Shown piece by piece: positions 12,285-22,365 of a stretch of DNA of 64,000 nt. The notes under the pieces were generated by a model that saw only the letters and a program-made list of their open reading frames with translations, was not told the origin of the DNA and did not search any database. This DNA comes from Cynocephalus volans (lineage: Eukaryota > Chordata > Mammalia > Dermoptera > Cynocephalidae), in NCBI RefSeq assembly GCF_027409185.1, contig NC_084467.1, forward strand, positions 17,722,501-17,786,500, written 5' to 3'. A program made the position numbers and the translations under genes. The stretch's first letter is position 1; each line of letters starts with the position of its first letter.

Positions 12285-12445
12285 CGAAGTTCATTTGCAT
12301 ACTACGGGTTCATTTGCATACTACTTAGGAAAAGCCTTTGCTTTTCCCACCTGCAGCAAACTCCAGGCTGATTAGTTCTCCCCACATTGGAGAGTTAATT
12401 ACTCTCCCGTGTAGACCGGGTGTTTATTTGTAATCAGCAGAGGGC
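12285..12445. promoter_or_regulatory. Candidate enhancer with duplicated octamer sites
   Basis: TTCATTTGCATACTAC occurs twice, at 12290-12305 and 12309-12324, giving two perfect ATTTGCAT octamers 19 bp apart. Nearby are CACCTGCAG (E-box) and GAGAGTTAATTACTCTC. The stretch is not part of any repeat I recognise. Confidence 0.35.
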
Positions 12446-15400
12446 TGGGAAGAGGGGGAGGAAACGGGGCAGAAGCAGCTGTCATTAGCCCAAATTCCAG
12501 GCAGCTCCGCGCGCGTGGAGAAATGAGGACGTGCTCGCGAATCCTATGACCTGAGCTCAAATCCCAGCTCTGCCCGTACACACCGCATGTGACCCTGGCC
12601 AGGTCCTGGGCTCAGGGGAGAGAAGGTTGACTAGACCTGGGTAAGGGAGTATTAGACAAAGGCCCACATTGAGCTGCCAGCCGGACAGAGATGCCGGCTC
12701 AGAGCATCACCATGAAACTGGTAGTGCCAGGGACCCAGGACTCTAGGAAGGGGCAGGGACCGGACACTTTCCAGGACCACACTAGGGTAGGGCTGCTGGG
12801 CAGAAACTGGAGACTGGACTGCTGTGGGACATAAGCAACTCACTGCCCTCTCTGAGCCTCAGTTTCCCTGCCAGTTCATTGAGAATGACAGCAGTAGTCT
12901 CCCCAGCCCCTCTGGGATAATCACATGAGCCAGGCAGGGGCCGTGAAAAACATAAATCTCTACTCAGACATAAGAAATATTTCTGAATTCCAAGGTTGGA
13001 AATAGTCTCAGTCCCTGGGGAGATTTAGTGATTGGGTGTCCCTTCTACCTCCAATCAGCAAACCTGGCCTTGCCCCCCTCCATCAAGTCATTTCTAAACC
13101 CTCCAGCACCTACTCCCCACTTGTCAGGTGCTAAAAGGTCATGTCGAAAGGCCCTGGGGCAGGCCCAGCCTATGTCAAGGCTGGAAGACCCTTTAGTCAC
13201 TTAAGAGCCTCAGAGAGGGGCTGGGCTGCGAGCACAGATTGCCCAGGGCACCAGTTAAAATGCAGGTACCCCGCCCCAGAGATTCCAATGAAGTAGGCTG
13301 GGGCGCAGCTCAGGCAATGATATTCCTAAACAGCTCCTCCAGATGACTCTGCTCCAAGGGAACCACTGCTTCAGTTCAACGCCCCTCCCCTTTTTGCAGA
13401 TGAGGGGACTGAGGCCCAAGGTGTGATTTGTTGAAGGACACCCAGGTCTGGGAATAGAACCCAAGTCCCCTGCCTCCAGTCCACTGTGGCCTCTCCTGAT
13501 AAAAAATGTCTGGGGCAGGCAAAGACACCCCAGAGGGCAACCTGCCATGGCAATGTTGAAGAGGTCAAGGTGGGGAACTGGGCTGGGGTTCTTGGCCAGC
13601 CCACAGGAACAGTGACAGGCCCTTAGGCTCACATTGCCCTGGGAGGCAGAGAGGAACCCCCTCATCCCCACCCCTCCCTACCAAGACAGCTCTTTCCAGG
13701 GAGCCACAGGAATGCGGGAAACAGCCTATGTGACCTGCATAGGTGCCAGATAAGATATAGGACGAATAATTGTTTTAGCATAAATATATCCCCTGCATAC
13801 TGTTAATGAAATTCAAATTGAACTGGGCATCCTGTATTCTCATTTGTTAAAGCTGGCAACCCTAGACCTACGAGCAAGTGAATTTACCTCTCTGAGCACC
13901 AGTATTTTCATCTTTGAACCAAAAATACTACCCTGTAGAGACACTGTAAATTAAATGAGATGATGTATGTAAAATGCCTGGCACAAGGGAGGCAAATTTT
14001 GTGAAGTTGACAAATTCTGCCTTCGGAGTCCCCATGCCCAACAAACCCCGTGTGGTGGAAATAACTCTTTGCTCGCTGTGTGACTCGCTTCTATGAGTCA
14101 CTTATCCTCTCTGAGCCTCGGTTACCTCATCTGTAAAAGGAGCTCAGTCATAGTGCTACCTTCCTGGGGTTTGCAAGGACAAAGTGATACTGTATTAAGC
14201 ACTAGATGAAGCCTAGCACGCAGCAGGGCTCACTAGGCAGGGCCGTTAACAGCTTGCAAAAACACCAACGTGCAGCTTTAACTTCCAAACATCCCAGGGA
14301 GGGCAACGCTTACCTCTTGGAGAGAATGTCTATGGGTGGAATCTCAGGGACTGTGATGGGCAGATCTCTGCATGTGGGGCTTTCCCTAGCCACTCCCCTG
14401 TGACTGCCTGCCTGTGTGAGCGCACAGCCTTCTGGGTGCCATGTTCCCTGGCTGGGGGGTCCGGACAGCCTTCAGAACCCAGGGCTCGGCCCTCACCAGG
14501 TGGAGGCAATACCTCCTTGTTGGCTCCCACAGCCTGCTCTGTTTGTTTTCCAAACTGTCTCCTAATCCTTTTAATCTTTTTACATCTTACCTGCCTACAT
14601 GCCTGGTGGCTTCAGGCTAGATTTGCAAGTCAGTCGGGAGCTTCTCCCAGAGTGGCTCCCCCAACCCACCCCATCCCCACCCCTTCCAGGCTTGGCTGCT
14701 TCCCTTCTGGGCATCTGGGATGCTGGTCTCCAACTGGGGCCAGGGGTTAGGGGGCTTTATTTCTTCCTGGTTTTTTTGTTTGTATTTTTCACCCTCCCCC
14801 AAAGAAATAGCTTTTGTCTTGATTTATCTTCTTTTTACGTTTTCTTTCCCAAACCTCTCAACAGGTCACCGTGCACAGGTGGGGGCGGCAGGTGGGGGAC
14901 AAAGTGAGGGAGGAGACGGGACTTTTGCTAAGTCCCTACCATGTGCCAGAGATGAGGCACATGGACCTCCACTAGCCTCGCACAGTCTGAGGTCAATTGT
15001 CATCTTCAGTTACAGGTGAGGCGCTGGAGCCCCAGACACAGAACGTCGCTCATGCAAGGTCACATAGCAAAAGGGAGACAGACACTGAATGGAAACCCAC
15101 ATGCCTCTGTCTCTGCAACAAATGATTTGTTGTTTACAATCCCCTCCGATTTACATAAAACAACCCCAAGAAGTTCTTTTATCTGACTGAGGGAGACAAA
15201 GAATAAAGGGTGTGCACAGAGGCAGGTGGCAGGCTCTCACACGACAGCTCCGTCTCCAGTTCCCAATCCCCCCACCCCCACTTGCTAATGAAACCCTGAT
15301 CTTACGGGGCAGTGGGGATGGGGAATGGAAGGAGAGACCCAAAAAGCCCTGGAGGAGAAGACGGATTTAGCAAGAAAGACCAGACTGAGACAATCTCCAA

Positions 15401-15649
15401 AATAAGCAGAGAGGAGAACGGGGAACAAGGAGAAACTATGGTTCAGGCAGAGGTTCCAGGGGGTTCTTTGGTGGGGGTGGGCACAGAGGTGAAAAGAGAG
15501 GTCTGGAGCAGTGGATGGGAGAGAGCCAGAAGTATTGGTGTAATAAACTCGACGCCCCTCTGTGGTGGTAAAATGTACATAGAGAACCGAGTGCGTATGT
15601 TTAGCATATGCACCCTCTGGGTGGGGCAGAGGTTTGTACAAGAACGTTC

Positions 15650-16090
15650 TAAGCTTTATTCATCATCGCCAAAACTACCCACCAATGGGAGAAGGAGTAA
15701 AAAAAAAGTGTGATGTATGCATAGAATGGAATCCCACTCAGCAATAAACACCCAACTGACAATAACAGATGCATCTCACCAGCACATTCATCCAAAGAAG
15801 CCCGACACAAAAGAGCACGTACTGGATGATTCTATTTATGTGAAGTTCAAGAGCAGGCAGAAGTCACCAGTGGTGATAGAAAGCAGAACACTGGTTACTT
15901 TGGGGTGCAGGGGAGCAATGCTGATTGGAAAGGGGCATGAGGCGATTGCTGGCGATGGGAATGCTCGACATTCTGATCTGGGTAGGGGTAAGAGGTGAGA
16001 CATGCGCATGTAAGCCGGGAGCGGCACTCAAGATTGTGCATTCTACTGTATGCAAATTATACCTCCATTTTCTTAAATAAATAATAAAAA
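15650..16090 (+). repeat. L1M-type LINE 3' end
   Basis: TTCATCATCGCCAAAACTAC, TAGAATGGAATCCCACTCAG, GCACGTACTGGATGATTCTA and GTGCATTCTACTGTATGC are typical of the last 450 bp of old L1 copies. It ends in an AATAAATAATAAAA tail. Confidence 0.8.
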
Positions 16091-16820
16091 GAAGTACAAA
16101 AATCTGAGAGTCACATTATATATGCATTTGATTGCACTTTGCCTAATAAGATTCGGAGAGAAAGAACTAGAAATAGCAAATTTAAATAGGGTAGGGGATA
16201 TTGCCCTCAAGGAGCCTATTTCTGGAGTGAGCATGAACAGGGTGACCTGCTGTCCCCCAGTCTGTCTCAGCTCCCGTGAGCTTCTCACCACTGGGGGTGA
16301 CTCTACCACTGAGGGTGAGTCCAGATTAAATTCCTGTGTGTGTGTGTGTGTGTGTTTGTGTGTGTTGGGGATGGGGAAGATGTTGGCTATGGAGTTTTCC
16401 CAAGATTTTTTTTTTTTAACAGTAATACTGGCCATTTACAATGATTTTGGAACCCAACCCTTGAATGAGGTGTGACTGTACCATAAAGAATCTGGGTGAT
16501 TTAAAAATTACCGTTTTGTTACTCCGTAGACCTTTGACTCCGCTCTGCGAATGAACCTCGTGGACCACAACTTTGTAAACATCACTAGGCTCTCCTCTCA
16601 TTCCTGCACCTCCTGCCTCCTCTCTAAGAGTCTGACTGAAGGTGTCCCTGTTGTGACATTCACAGGGCCGTTGCTGACCCATTTACTTTTCCACTAATAA
16701 TATGTGCATTACTATCAATAGCTTTTATTTCTTGGGAAGTGTTTGTACTCTTGCAACAGCCTGATAAGTAAAATCATCCAACACTTGGAAATAAGGTAAA
16801 TAGATAACTGGTGTCCTTTC

Positions 16821-17217
16821 TGTCCGGGGCCAAAGAGCCCAGTCATAGCCTGCCCAGGGTCATGAAGCCCTGCCAATAGCCCTCTGACACTAAAGATATA
16901 ATACTGTGACCTTTCCGCCCTTTTCTCCTCCTTACTGCTTGCACAGCCCTAGGCGTAGATCACCGCTGCTTTGCTTTAGATAGCTGAGAAATGTTCCATT
17001 TCCTGGAACGATTTGCCCTGTGACTTTTCCCAGAAAACATCTGCATACTTCCTTATCTGCTGATTCCCTCCTGCTGTCTATATAAGCTGTGACCTTCTGG
17101 CTAATAAACGAGACTTGATCAGAATACTGTCTTGTCTCCATTTCTCATGTCCCTTGTCCCATCCAATTCCCACTCCCCCCTCCAGGGTCTGCGTTGAATA
17201 TCCCGCCGGTCGGGACA
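16821..17217 (+). mobile_element. Solo endogenous retrovirus LTR with intact ends
   Basis: The 397-bp unit starts TGTCCGG and ends CGGGACA, forming short inverted ends with TG...CA, and is flanked by the 5-bp direct repeat CTTTC at 16816-16820 and 17218-17222. Inside are TATATAAG at 17079-17086 and AATAAA at 17103-17108, the spacing of an LTR promoter and polyadenylation signal. No gag, pol or env sequence adjoins it, so it is a recombined solo LTR. The compact TATA-AATAAA spacing suggests a class II (betaretrovirus-like) family; that assignment is tentative. Confidence 0.8.
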
Positions 17218-17222
17218 CTTTC

Positions 17223-19180
17223 AAAGTCGAATTAGAGCTGTATCTAACAAGACCTCCTAAGGGTCATCTGACACTCTAGGGGAATGTCACTTTGCTTGAC
17301 TTGCTATTTACTATTGATTAGGACCTAGACTCTGTAAAGATAACTGTTAACTGGTAGAAAACTGATAAGTTGCAAATTATTTTTGTCTGGTAAAGATGCA
17401 AATGATTTCTTTCCAACAGAGAAGATAACCCTAATATTATGATTTTATTGCCCTCTAGAACGTTAACCACTTTTGTATCTAACTTAGCAATCTCATGAAT
17501 ATTCCAGAATTTTTGTTGTTTTTACTATTTTACTAAATCTCTCTCTCTCATCTCTCTTCATATATAGATATATATGAAAAATTTTTATATCCTTCATTGA
17601 ATAGCTTTGTCATCCTGCTGGTTTCTTTATTAACAAGCTACCAAAAAAAAGATCTGACATGTTCTTGCTCTATATTTCTATAAGAATTGTGTATTTAATA
17701 TTTTGAAAACCACACTTTGAGATGCTTTTCATGGTATCTGATTTTTCTTCATGCTAACTCCACCCTTCTCTGTGTGACTTTGGGAAAGCCCTTCGTCTCT
17801 GGTCCTTAGTTTCTTCATGAATAAAAGGGGGGAGGTGGGGCTGACCCTCTGACTCTGACATGTCATGTTTCTAACTCCTTTGCTGGGACGCAAAACTGAC
17901 ATGATGCCATCAAAGAAGATGATGCTAGAAGGGATGTTAGAGACTACTTGGGGCAACCTTCTTGCCTCCCACCCACTCCATCTTGGAAGATGGAGAAAGA
18001 GAAGCTCTTAGAGATTGGATAAGTTGCCCGAGATCACAAAAGTATTATTCATAGTGATGACTGACTGTAATGTGGTGTTTGGCCGTATAAACTTCCTCGT
18101 AAATTCATATACTCCCTCAGTAAGCCAGTGAGGAGACTGCGTATGATCCCCATTTTACAGATCAGAAAACCGAGGTCCAGAGGGTGATGTGACATGCCCA
18201 AGGTCACACAGTAAGTTCGGTATGATCTGAGCCAGTGAGATTTCAGCTCTACTAACTTCCTGAATCCCAGGGAGCAGGGAAGGGGCTCTGGGCCCCGACC
18301 CTTCAACAAAAGCATCTCTATTTATATCTGTTTGATATACAAGGGTACTTCGCAAAGTTCGTGGAAAGATTTGTATTGTCTTCTATTTTTTCACAAATTT
18401 TTTGAAGTACCCTCATATATCAGATGACATAAAAGTTTGCAAATGAAAAAAGAATCTGTGTATAACAGCCTTCTCTTTTCTCCCTCTGAGGAAATACTCA
18501 GGAAAAAAAAAATGAAACCAAAACACACTTATGGGGAAACACAGAAAGATATGGTCAGCCTAGGCCATCTAAAGAAAAGTGTTCTCAGGGTCCAAGCTGA
18601 CAGTGATGAAGCGTGCTGTGCTGGCAGGTAGTGAGCACCCCGTCCGTGAGGGTGAGCAAGGCTGGAAGATCCACTCAAATGCTAACAGCAATTATCTCAG
18701 GATGGTAGAATTCACTGGCTTTTGTTGCTGTTTTTTTTTTTAATATTGATAAAAGCTAATGATTAGTGTTCACTACGTGTCAAGTGCTTTGTATGTGTAT
18801 ATCACTAAAATGTTGTAATAATCCAAAGAAGTAGAATCTGTTGTTCCCAATTTACAGATGAGAAAACTGAGGGTCCGAGAAGTTAAACGACTTCCCATAG
18901 ACACGCAACATGACAAGTCTAGAAACTGATCGTTGTGTTTTTTTTCTCCTCCCCAAGGCACTGTTCTTTCTTCGTGTTTTCCAAGCTTTGGGCAATGAAC
19001 ACATGTTGCTTTCATAATCATGCAAAAGTCCTACAGGTTACTGCTTTTAAAAACGATTCCTTCCTCCCGCCCTGATGTTCTGTGCTTCTCTGGTTCTCAC
19101 AGCCCCTCCCAGCACCCTCCACCCCCATCCTGACAGCCTTGCTGTCCCTGCCCCCACATCAGCTGTGGGTGCGGTAGGAC
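17223..19180. other. Intergenic block just upstream of C1QA
   Basis: 17223-17740 is AT-rich unique DNA with a CT run and TATATAGATATATATG. + strand MIR at about 17750-17850 and - strand MIR at about 18130-18290 and 18750-18960. The MITE at 18342-18413 lies between them. The last 150 bp before 19180 is C-rich and may be proximal promoter. Confidence 0.55.
18342..18413. mobile_element. Mariner-like MITE, 72 bp
   Basis: AGGGTACTTCGCAAAGTTCG at the left and TTTTTTGAAGTACCCT at the right form imperfect terminal inverted repeats of about 28 bp, and CA/TA-rich flanks (GATATACA and CATATAT) fit a TA target. It has no coding capacity. Confidence 0.6.
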
Positions 19181-19194
19181 ATCCAATGGCCCAG

Positions 19195-19394
19195 TCTTGC
19201 TGAGGTCTGCTCAAAATGTCCCTGGCGGGCTTCTGGCCCCTGAGGAAGTTGAGGGGGCCCGTCCAGAGAAGGACAAGGGGAAGTGGGAAGGGATGTGAAA
19301 CTTGCACAGCCTGGTGCCACTCCTGCTGGGTATCCCACAGGGGTCCCCGGGGCGGAGGACAGGAGCACCCAGCTGGAGTTGAAACCAGAGACAG
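19195..19394 (+). other. C1QA: Probable non-coding first exon and promoter-proximal region of C1QA
   Basis: C1q genes have an untranslated first exon. A good donor, ACAG|GTGAGG, lies at 19391-19400, 880 bp before the acceptor of the first coding exon. Upstream are CCAAT at 19183-19187, TGCTGA (a half MARE, the kind of site used by MafB) at 19198-19203, and two purine-rich ETS/PU.1-like cores, GAGGAAGT at 19242-19249 and GGGGAAGTG at 19277-19285. There is no clear TATA box. The 5' end is a guess; only the donor and motifs are seen directly. Confidence 0.45.
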
Positions 19395-20281
19395 GTGAGG
19401 CCACAGCCTGAGAGGGAGGGGGCTGTGAAGTTTGGGGAACCAAGAGAGCTGGCCCAGGGGGCTGGACCACTGAGGCAGGAGGGAGGGAAAATATCACTAG
19501 CTGGTTCTGTGCCAGGGCTTGGATGGGGTGGGGGGCCTTGATCCAGGACCCAGAAAGGGTGAGTGCTGGGACCTTAACTCCTTGGGCCGGAGCTTGGGGG
19601 AGCATGGGAGGTGGGGACACAGAACCATCAATTCTAATTGGAGATCCTGATGGGAAAAAGCTGGGGCTGCCAGAGTCCAGCAGTGGGACACAGCATCAGG
19701 GGCTGTGGGGGGACAGCCATCCATCCATTCTTGGGCAGAAAGGAGCCGAGCATGTAGAAGAGTAAGCAGCTGTGTTGCGTCGGGTGTTAAGTGAATTGCT
19801 GCATGGACGCACAGCTCTGCCGTCTGGGTGAGAGAGAGTTAATTAAATAAGGAGCGGCACTCAGTAAATATTTGTTCAATGAAATCGGTCACCTGTGGGC
19901 GTGTATGAATGTGGTGAGTGAGGGATACAGCCTATTTGGGTATCCGTTTGTGTGTCTCTAGGTGTGGGCAGTGGGTTGTGAGTTTGCATACCGTGTTGTG
20001 TAGTGTGTGGGTGAGAGGCTGTGTTTGTGCATCTGAGTGTGGGACTCTGGGTGTGCTCAGTTGCATGTGTATTTCTGTGTGAGTTTGTGGTTCTGTGTCC
20101 ATGTGTAGGGTCCCTGGAGCCGGATGGAGGGTGGACCTCAAAGACCCTCGAGGGTGTGTGTGCATTGGGGTACATATAGATCATGTGTGCGTGGAATTCA
20201 AGCGTGTGAGTTGAGTGTACATGAGTATGTGACGTCCAGCCTGCCCAGGCTCTGCCTGTGTCCCGTCCCCACAGTGACACC

Positions 20282-21943
20282 ATGGAGGCCTCTTGGGGAT
20301 GGCTTGTGGTCTGTGTGCTGGCCGTATCCCTGTACTCTACGATGACTCAGGACGTGTGCCAAGCACCAAACGGGAAGGACGGAGCTGCAGGAAAACCTGG
20401 CCGACCCGGGCGGCCAGGCCTCAAGGGGGAACGAGGGGAGCCGGGTAAGCACCCTCCCTCTGGACCTCCAGGGTGAGGTCTTGGGGGTGTCACAGAGAAG
20501 CAGGAATCCCTCTGGGCCACCACATGAAGCCCCTCCAATTTGCACTTGGCCCCTGGGGCAGAGGGACCCTTAGCCTTCTCCCTGGGTCATGTCCCCAGGC
20601 TCCCAGGCCTCTCCATGTCCCCCTTACTGCCTGGATCCTCTTTCTTTGGCCTCACCTTTTTTTCATTGTTCAGTTACCAGATTTTAGACTCAGGAGACCC
20701 TGCCTTGCTGTGTGACCTCAAGCAAGTTGCTGACCCTCTCTGAGCCTCAGTGTCCTCATCTGTAAAATGGAGAAATAACTCTGCCTGTCACATAGAGAAG
20801 GATCAATAAGCTGCAACTATCTTTTTTGCTTCTTTCCAGCACCTCCAACTCTGTTCCTGCTTCCCTCTCTCAGCCCCTTCAGGCTTCAGAAACTCACATT
20901 ATAGAAAAAAAGGCTGGGGTTAATGTAAAAGGGAGAAAGTCATGACCAGTGTGGGAAAGTCTCCTGTAATCCCCCTGAGCCTCCCAGTCCATAACAGACC
21001 AGAAGGGTATGCACAGACATCTGCAACAATTTGCATCCTGCCATCCTATATGTGGTCTTCAAACCTGAGGGGTGTGGCATGCATAGCCATGGGCAGGAGC
21101 ACAGCAGAGGAGCCAGAGTGCCCTGTGTTTCCCAGAACCTGATGCTTTCCCAAATTCCTGTTCACACTTCTCTCCACTTTACAGATGAAGTAGAGGCTCA
21201 GAGAGGTTAAGACACTTGCCCAAGGTCACACAGCCAGTGAGAATCAATGTCTTGAAGGCCCAGGCACTCCCCAGCCCTCCATCCCACAGCAGCCCGGGAT
21301 TCCAGCCCTCTCCCTGAGGACTGGCAGGCACTGGACTCTCCCTCCTGATCTGGCCTTTCTCCCCACAGGCACCCCCGGCATCCGGACAGGCATCCAAGGC
21401 CTTAAAGGAGACCAGGGGGAACCTGGGCATCCTGGTAAGTCTGGCAACATGGGCTACCCAGGGCCCAGTGGCCCTCCGGGAGGACATGGCCTCCCAGGAT
21501 TGAAGGGCATCAAAGGAAACCCAGGAAACATGAAGGACCAGCCGTGGCCAGCCTTCTCAGCCGTCAGGCGGAACCCCCCGATGGGTGGCAACGTGGTCAT
21601 CTTTGACACAGTCATCACCAACCAGGAACGGCCATACCAGAGCCACTCAGGCCAGTTCCTCTGCACAGTGCCTGGCTACTATTACTTCACTTTCCAGGTG
21701 GTGTCCAAGTGGGACATCTGCCTGTCCATCGTATCCTCCTCAAAGATCCCTGCCCAGCGCTCCCTAGGTTTCTGTGACACCAACAAGAAGGGGATCTTCC
21801 AGGTGGTATCAGGGGGCACGGTGCTGCAGCTGCAACGTGGCGACCAGGTCTGGATTGAAAAAGACCCCAGATTAGGCCGCATTTACCAGGGCACCGAGGC
21901 CGATAGCGTCTTCAGCGGCTTCCTCATCTTCCCGTCCACCTGA
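20282..21943 (+). CDS. C1QA: Complement C1q subcomponent A chain, two coding exons
   Basis: Coding exons are 20282-20444 and 21369-21943, 738 nt including TGA, giving 245 residues as in human. The ATG sits in a strong context (A at -3, G at +4), and an acceptor at 20273-20274 leaves a 7-base leader. The donor is GTAAGC at 20445 and the acceptor CACAG ends at 21368; the phase-1 intron splits Gly55. Residues 1-22 form a signal peptide with a hydrophobic core at 7-19. Cys26 is the expected interchain Cys. Gly-X-Y repeats run from about 31 to 108, with the family's kink-forming extra residue at Thr61. The gC1q head is about 110-245, keeps Cys153, Cys172 and Cys190, Gln199 (calcium ligand A177 in human mature numbering), and ends in the typical VFSGFLIFP motif. 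It is the A chain of secreted C1q, which starts the classical pathway. Oddities: Ser146 replaces the glycosylated Asn, and Gln184 replaces human Arg A162. Identification rests on near-complete similarity to the known family. Confidence 0.98.
20445..21368 (+). other. C1QA: C1QA intron between the two coding exons
   Basis: A 924-bp GT-AG, phase-1 intron. It holds a + strand MIR at about 20670-20805 (CCTCAGTGTCCTCATCTGTAAAATGG core region) and a - strand MIR at about 21165-21245 (ACAGATGAAGTAGAGGCTCAG core), the latter 125-200 bp before the acceptor. No other coding potential is visible. Confidence 0.85.
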
Positions 21944-22158
21944 GCCAGGGAAGGGTCCCCTCCCCAGCCGGGCCTTATCCCCTCCCGCGTGTGTCCCACT
22001 CTCTCACCCCTCTGGCTTCTACGCTCTGCCCTGTACGATGGGGTTGCTGTTGCTATGGCCGCCTGGAGGGAGGGCCTGGCTCCGAGAGCCCCTAGGACTG
22101 GCTGAGGACTGGCTGTCCCTCTGCACTCTCTAAGATCGTTTCATAGAACTCTTCCTGG

Positions 22159-22164
22159 AATAAA
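22159..22164 (+). terminator. C1QA: C1QA polyadenylation signal
   Basis: AATAAA lies 216 bp after the stop codon and is followed by a TG-rich stretch (GTCTGTGGCTGCTGG) typical of a cleavage-stimulation region. The 3' UTR would therefore be about 235 nt, all in the terminal exon. Confidence 0.8.
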
Positions 22165-22245
22165 TATCTGAGTCTGTGGCTGCTGGGCTTGAGGGTCTAT
22201 TGCTGCTCTGGGCATGGAGAGGGAGGTATAAGAACGATAATTAGT

Positions 22246-22365
22246 GAGCCGGCCTGGCCGGTTAGCTCGGTTGGTTAGAGCATGGTGTTGATAACACTCA
22301 AGGTCAAGGGTTCAGATCTCCCTACCAGGCAGCCACTGCCTCCCCAACAGAAAATATAATCATTG
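22246..22365 (+). mobile_element. tRNA-Ile-derived SINE (CYN-like), monomer
   Basis: GGCCGGTTAGCTCGGTTGG (A-box half) and AAGGTCAAGGGTTCAGATC (B-box half) with GTTGATAACAC between them match a tRNA-Ile(GAT) body. It lies 80 bp downstream of the C1QA polyadenylation signal. Confidence 0.8.

Larger units (their letters stand above)
10466..16820. other. Intergenic block
   Basis: - strand MIR at about 10850-10945, 11370-11560, 11865-12060, 13395-13500 and 14935-15110; + strand MIR at about 12830-12930, 13860-14000 and 14070-14210. Several A/T-rich or G-rich unique stretches lie between. 16100-16800 holds a TG run and no recognised gene. Open frames here are short and overlap on both strands. Confidence 0.6.

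Noticed and set aside
16932-17141. 69-residue minus-strand frame
   Set aside because: It lies inside the solo LTR on the antisense strand; no retroviral or cellular protein recognised.
1-19000. Exons of EPHA8, or of EPHB2 at the right end
   Set aside because: Expected neighbours by synteny, but no kinase, SAM, fibronectin or ephrin-binding coding text was recognised on either flank.
20258-20281. Upstream in-frame ATG before the C1QA start
   Set aside because: It lies before the acceptor at 20273-20274, so it is intronic; the family start is at 20282.
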